From Bryum argenteum (Eukaryota; Streptophyta; Bryopsida; Bryales; Bryaceae): a stretch of 64,000 nucleotides of DNA. The stretch spans positions 9,742,345-9,806,344 of the forward strand of contig CM073326.1 of the NCBI GenBank assembly GCA_037043015.1. The letters run 5' to 3'. Each line of letters begins with the position of its first letter. Positions within the stretch are counted from its first letter, which is position 1. Below, in pieces: positions 59,927 to 64,000 of the stretch. A program made the translations under genes and the position numbers. The notes beneath the pieces are model-generated. The model was not told the origin of the DNA. It saw only the letters and a list, made by a program, of their open reading frames with translations, and searched no databases.

Positions 59927-60007
59927 GAAAAGCACTTACCAAATCAAAAGCACTTACCAAATCAAAAGCACTTACCAAATCAAAAGCACTTACCAAATCA
60001 AAAGCAC
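59927..60007. repeat. 18-bp tandem repeat upstream of ALIS
   Basis: About 4.5 perfect copies of AAAAGCACTTACCAAATC lie about 410 bp upstream of the ALIS start codon. The copies are identical, so the array is young. Confidence 0.9.
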
Positions 60008-60415
60008 GTAGGAAGTTTCGATGTGGGAACTTTACCCAACGCGTTTCAAAAGAAAAAGGTTCTCTCTTGCAATTTCTTGACCGTGGTCAAGCTCCTTCCC
60101 TTCGGGTTTCGGTTACCCTAGTTCCCATCCCTTGCATTGCGGCAAGGTCGCCTGCTTTGACCATGACAGCGCTCCTTCCTTCCTTTCAGCGCTGCAGTGC
60201 CTTCCGTGCCTGTTTCCTTGGGGTCTCGCGCTTCATCGCAGATCTCGCCATAGCCCACGCGCTTTAGGGTTTTGGCTCCTCTCGATCTCTCTATCGCTTA
60301 CAGGCTTCAATCGTTTGCTGGGTTCTCAATCTTTCGCAATCGTTCCATTTGTTTAGTTTTGGGTTTCTGTCCGTTTAGAGAAAGAGAGATTTGTTGAGGT
60401 GAAAGGGTTGCAGCC

Positions 60416-61477
60416 ATGAACGGCGCCAGCTCGTCGGAGGCAGGGCCGACGAATCTGATGAAGGAGTCGAAGAAGCCCAAGTACACCAAGTTCACGCAGC
60501 AGGAGCTTCCAGCATGCAAGCCTCTCCTCACACCTGGCTGGGTGATGGCGACCTTCATGGTGGTGGGCGTGATTTTCATCCCAATCGGAGTAGTGACGCT
60601 CCTGGCTTCGAACTCCGTGGTGGAAATCGTGCACAGGTACGACTTAGACTGCGTGCCCACTCTTACCACGAAAGCGCAGCGCGTCAGCTTCATCCAAGAT
60701 CCAGCCACCGATAAAATTTGCAACGTTACGCTCACGGTGCCGAAGAAGATGAAGCACCCCGTGTACGTCTACTACGAGCTCACGAATTTCTACCAGAATC
60801 ACCGTCGGTATGTCAAGAGTCGGAACGATCAGCAGCTCCGCGGGGACAAAGTTTCCGACCTCGAGGCTTGCAAGCCGCTCGCCACGACCGCGAATGGGTT
60901 ACCCATCGTCCCCTGCGGCCTCATTGCATGGAGCTTGTTCAATGACTCGTACGGTTTCACATCCGGTGCGGCCCCGATTGTTGTGGACAAGACGGGGATT
61001 GCGTGGAAGAGCGATGTGGACAGCAAATTCGGCGGGGACGTCAGACCCTCGAATTTTCCCAACAATAATGCCACGGGAGCACTCGGGCAGATTGGAGGGA
61101 AAGCTTTGAACGCTAGCGAGCCGTTGAGAAACGCCGAGGATTTGATTGTGTGGATGCGCACTGCGGCTCTGCCGAGCTTCAGGAAGCTCTGGGGCAAGAT
61201 CAACCAAGACCTGGAAGCGAATCAGACGATTTCTGTTCGGATTGCGAATGTGTACAACACCTATGAGTTTAAGGGCAGTAAGAAGCTGGTGTTGTCCACC
61301 ACAAGCTGGTTGGGCGGCAAAAACTCATTCCTGGGGATCGCATACTTGACAGTCGGCTTGATCTGCATGTTCTTGGCGCTCGTTTTCTTCCTCATCCATC
61401 TCAAAAATCCTAGACCTCTCGGTGACACCTCGTACCTCTCATGGAACAAGAAGAACAACGCGGAGCGCAGGAGTTGA
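60416..61477 (+). CDS. ALA-interacting subunit (CDC50/LEM3 family)
   Basis: The product is 353 aa from one exon. CDC50-family proteins are beta-subunits that let P4-ATPase lipid flippases leave the ER and move phospholipids across membranes. Typical features are the N-terminal KYTKFTQQELPACKPLLTPG, a first membrane span at about residues 42-65 (FMVVGVIFIPIGVVTLLAS), a long lumenal domain and a second span at about 302-327 (AYLTVGLICMFLALVFFLI). The lumenal family motifs YYELTNFYQNHRRYVKSR and IVPCGLIAWSLFNDSY are present, as are N-glycosylation sequons FNDS, NNAT, NAS and NQT. The conserved C-terminal motif LGDTSYLSWNKKN is also present. The start ATG follows an open 5' region, and the shadow frames here are not genes. 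It is divergent from PECT1, with about 2.2 kb of repeat-rich DNA between them. Confidence 0.95.
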   Translation: MNGASSSEAGPTNLMKESKKPKYTKFTQQELPACKPLLTPGWVMATFMVVGVIFIPIGVVTLLASNSVVEIVHRYDLDCVPTLTTKAQRVSFIQDPATDKICNVTLTVPKKMKHPVYVYYELTNFYQNHRRYVKSRNDQQLRGDKVSDLEACKPLATTANGLPIVPCGLIAWSLFNDSYGFTSGAAPIVVDKTGIAWKSDVDSKFGGDVRPSNFPNNNATGALGQIGGKALNASEPLRNAEDLIVWMRTAALPSFRKLWGKINQDLEANQTISVRIANVYNTYEFKGSKKLVLSTTSWLGGKNSFLGIAYLTVGLICMFLALVFFLIHLKNPRPLGDTSYLSWNKKNNAERRS

Positions 61478-62382
61478 TTACCTTCAACAATTTGAGTTTG
61501 CAGCGATGAAACTCTTGGCAAGGTAGTGTATTGTAAGTAGGTAAGGGCACACGCTTCTTCGAGGGTGGAGCTGTGTCTCCTTCGGAATTGGAGAATTCCT
61601 AAGAGGCAAGGATCGTTGCTTCCACACCTATTTTTCTTTGGCGCTTTTCACTTTGAAAGCGAAGTTTACGAAGTGCTGTTGGGTATGCAACGGCACTGTA
61701 TTGATCAATCTCGCCGATTATTGATACAGGACCTACCTTGTAATTCGAATATAGGACCCTCGATGGTTGAACTTTCTAGCAGAAAACAGAATTTGAGTCT
61801 TGTGTTGCTTTGTCTTAGGTCAGAGCGTTCATCCGGAACCCGCTTCAGGTTTTCTGAGGATTTGTTTTTCAGACTTGAGGGTTTGTTCTGGGATTCTACA
61901 GTTCACCTAGATGCTTCATGAACACATTCGTAGTAAGATGTTGGATGTGCTTTCGCGAGATACCTAGTTTCGACTGAGCTGTAAAGTGTGAATTGGGAAT
62001 TTCTCGAAACCTTGCAAGGAGCCTCGTGGCTCTTACAACGAGGATAATGTGAAGAAACGGGAACAGTAGTTGCATTACCAATTGTATTTCCTGTTTTCAA
62101 ATATTTCAATTTCGAACTCCAGGATTGTTTGCTCTATGAATGGTTGCTTTTAGGTGCAGTTGCTGATATGTCACACACTGTAGGTGCTTTGGTGGTGAAT
62201 GCTTGCTTCTCGCGTGATAGCCTTTCAATACGAAGAGGGTCGGAGAGCTTCGACATTGAAAAGGAGTGTCTGTTGCGCTTGTGTGACGTTTGTCGTGTTT
62301 CTGAGACAATCGTGCAAAACTCGTTGAATTCTGGCGTGTCCCATTCTTGGGACCAGACCAACAAGGGCCTGTGAAAGAGGCT

Positions 62383-62632
62383 TCAGTCATTTCGTTCTTA
62401 GTCGGTCTGATATCCTCCAGTCCGGTAGGAATGTTCTAAAGCACAACCTCACCCCTGAACGATTGTGGAGTTTTCTTTGACCCCTAAAGTTGTTGCGAGG
62501 AGTTTTCCTTTGACCCTTGAAGCTCATATTTGGTACTTTTGACCTGGACATGCTCTCCTTTATTGTCATTCACAGTTATTTCGCTTTTAGTCGGTACGAT
62601 CTTTTGCAGTCTTGTAGGAAGGTTCGAACATT
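62383..62632. repeat. Diverged direct repeat downstream of ALIS
   Basis: TCATTTCGTTCTTAGTCGGT (62383 onward) recurs as TTATTTCGCTTTTAGTCGGT about 190 bp later. In both copies it is followed by a TCC or GCAGTC...GTAGGAAtGTTC block. It lies about 0.9 kb past the ALIS stop, beyond the expected 3' UTR. Confidence 0.5.
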
Positions 62633-62758
62633 AGTACAATTATGGCTTGAGAGAAGTGGGTTTTAGTCAGCTCAGGAGAAGGGAGGTGGTGAATATACCA
62701 CCGAGTATTGAGTACACAGCCTCAGGCCTCAATATATGAGGAAAGCCATGAGGAGCTA

Positions 62759-63228
62759 AGGTGGAGGTACCCATACCCGACAAGTTAAGGTGATTGGCAC
62801 AGTACCAGTAAGATTACAAGCTGGGAGAAATTTTTCGAAGGAAGGGAAATAAGGTTCATGAAGAATGAGCATTTTTGGATTTTTTTTTTTTTTTTGCAAA
62901 ATTGAAATTACTACAAATTTTTAGGGTGAAAAGTTGATCCAAATGGGTAACCAACATATAGCTTCACCAATAACCGATAACATGAAGAGCAATTCTTGAA
63001 CACAATCTACTAATACCCGTGATAGGAGATCATTATTTTCAGCTAACATTACTCCCTAGTAACTGGAAATAAGGGAACTAAGTAGTAACCTTCATGTGAG
63101 CAAGGAGTGGCCCACAGTCAGTTTACCAATATTAAAAAAAATCGTCCACATTGGGTCATGACATGTGGAACATCCGGGAAGCCTATTTGCTCAGCATGGG
63201 GGCCTCTCGAGTATGGGTACCTCCACCT
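62759..63228. mobile_element. Tigger-related MITE
   Basis: Inverted repeats of 22 bp begin with AGGTGGAGGTACCCATAC, have one mismatch, and are flanked by TA (62757-62758 and 63229-63230). The termini resemble those of the 4.1-kb Tigger element at 31132-35216 (AGGTTGAAGCACCCAAAACC). The 5' interior also aligns: CATGAAGAATG followed by a T-rich tract, and CCAACATATAG shortly before AACCGAT, occur in the same order in both. There is no coding capacity. It is a non-autonomous deletion relative that was probably moved by the same transposase lineage. Confidence 0.8.
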
Positions 63229-63326
63229 TACTATGGAGTCTGAGAAATTTGGATCTTTGTATGAGCTAACATGGCACTTGCGAAGTCGTAACAAACTTGT
63301 GTAGACTAGAAAAGTCAACCAAAGTG

Positions 63327-63482
63327 TACCACCTACTACATGGCACGACATTAGAGGAGTGTGTGAGGGCACTTTGAACCCACTGAATGGCCTTAGATGC
63401 CCCTACCACCTACTACATGTCACAACATCAGAGGAGTGTGTGCGAGGGCACTTTAAACCCATTGGATGGCCTTGAATGCCCC
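63327..63482. repeat. 77-bp direct tandem duplication
   Basis: Two copies begin TACCACCTACTACATG, at 63327 and 63404. They share GAGGAGTGTGTG, GAGGGCACTTT and GGATGGCCTTGAATGCCCC with few differences. The duplication lies between the Tigger-related MITE and the Harbinger-type MITE. Confidence 0.85.
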
Positions 63483-63510
63483 ACGTCTACCTTGCCCATT
63501 TTACAGCTAA

Positions 63511-63993
63511 GAGCGTCTCCACTACTTCCTGCGGCATCAAGTACGCCAACTCCAGTTTAACGTGGCATATTGTTCCTATTTACATCTGACACATCACTAT
63601 TCAAGGAATTGATCTCCGTCGTGCAGTCGTGCCATCTTTAGAATAGCGCCGGGGACCCTCGCTTCCTCGACTTAATCCGGTCCCACTTGCCCAAATTTAC
63701 TTGGTGAGCTCCACGTCGAGCTCCTCAGCCTCCCCTTCCCGCCATTCTTACTCACAACTCCTTATGCCAACCTCTCCTCCTCAATCCATGCACATAGTGA
63801 CTTTATCTTTGACCTTGACAACTGCTTACATAGCGTTGATATTTGGGCTACACTAACTTTTCGTTAGCATAGGGCAAGAAATAGAGTTGGTGTCAGAAAA
63901 TGCCGTTGGCACAATTGCGGTGGGCTGTATCATGTCAATCATGCGCCAAAAATACAGTTGGCGTTCCTGAAATGGCTCGTAGTGGAGACGCTC
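63511..63993. mobile_element. PIF/Harbinger-type (Tourist-like) MITE
   Basis: It is 483 bp. The 15-bp inverted repeats GAGCGTCTCCACTAC are flanked by TAA on both sides (63508-63510 and 63994-63996), the TWA target duplication of PIF/Harbinger. A second matching block (ACGCCAACT) occurs about 30 bp inside each end. It is non-coding and complete within the window. Confidence 0.75.
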
Positions 63994-64000
63994 TAATTGC

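Overview
The window is nuclear DNA of a land plant. The evidence is plant-type gene families split by GT-AG introns: an NPH3-family fragment, an ACR9-type ACT-domain protein, an ALA-interacting CDC50 subunit, an organelle-type methionyl-tRNA synthetase and a membrane-anchored ethanolamine-phosphate cytidylyltransferase. A UPF0193/C22orf23-like gene, from a family mostly found in organisms with motile cilia, suggests a plant with swimming sperm (bryophyte, lycophyte or fern). A moss or liverwort is my best guess. No species can be named from sequence alone.

Layout. 1-7.4 kb holds no recognisable gene, but a diverged tandem duplication lies at 5.4-6.6 kb. 7.4-10.5 kb holds two gene relics, an NPH3-domain fragment and a TIR-domain fragment, each split by one in-frame stop. 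11.1-11.8 kb is a satellite-like array with a 203-bp higher-order period. 14.2-22.6 kb is a 19-exon tubulin-folding cofactor D gene on the minus strand. 23.9-25.1 kb is the UPF0193 gene (+), convergent with a PDRG1/prefoldin-like gene (-) at 25.3-25.7 kb. 26-42 kb is repeat territory. It contains a complete-ended but inactivated pogo/Tigger DNA transposon (31.1-35.2 kb), a 28-bp minisatellite, a CACTA-type MITE, a GC-rich foldback island and two sibling piggyBac-type MITEs.

42.9-45.6 kb is the ACR9-like gene (+), convergent with the 12-exon MetRS gene (-, 46.4-50.9 kb). 51.2-51.8 kb is an intron-retaining pseudogene fragment of the PECT gene. 52.7-54.6 kb holds a third piggyBac-type element and another terminal-inverted-repeat element. 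55.3-58.2 kb is the 8-exon PECT gene (-). 59-60 kb holds diverged repeats and an 18-bp tandem repeat. 60.4-61.5 kb is the single-exon ALIS/CDC50 gene (+). The last 1.3 kb carries a MITE that is a deletion relative of the Tigger element, a 77-bp tandem duplication and a Harbinger-type MITE.

Functional links. TBCD, UPF0193 and PDRG1 lie within about 11.5 kb and all relate to tubulin, cilia or co-chaperone work. PECT (phosphatidylethanolamine synthesis) and ALIS (lipid flippase subunit) both concern membrane phospholipids and are divergently arranged. These links may be chance. Exon models were built by hand from splice motifs, reading-phase closure and remembered family sequences. All six gene models close in frame. 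No retroviral or LTR element, Polinton, CRISPR array or rRNA/tRNA gene was recognised.
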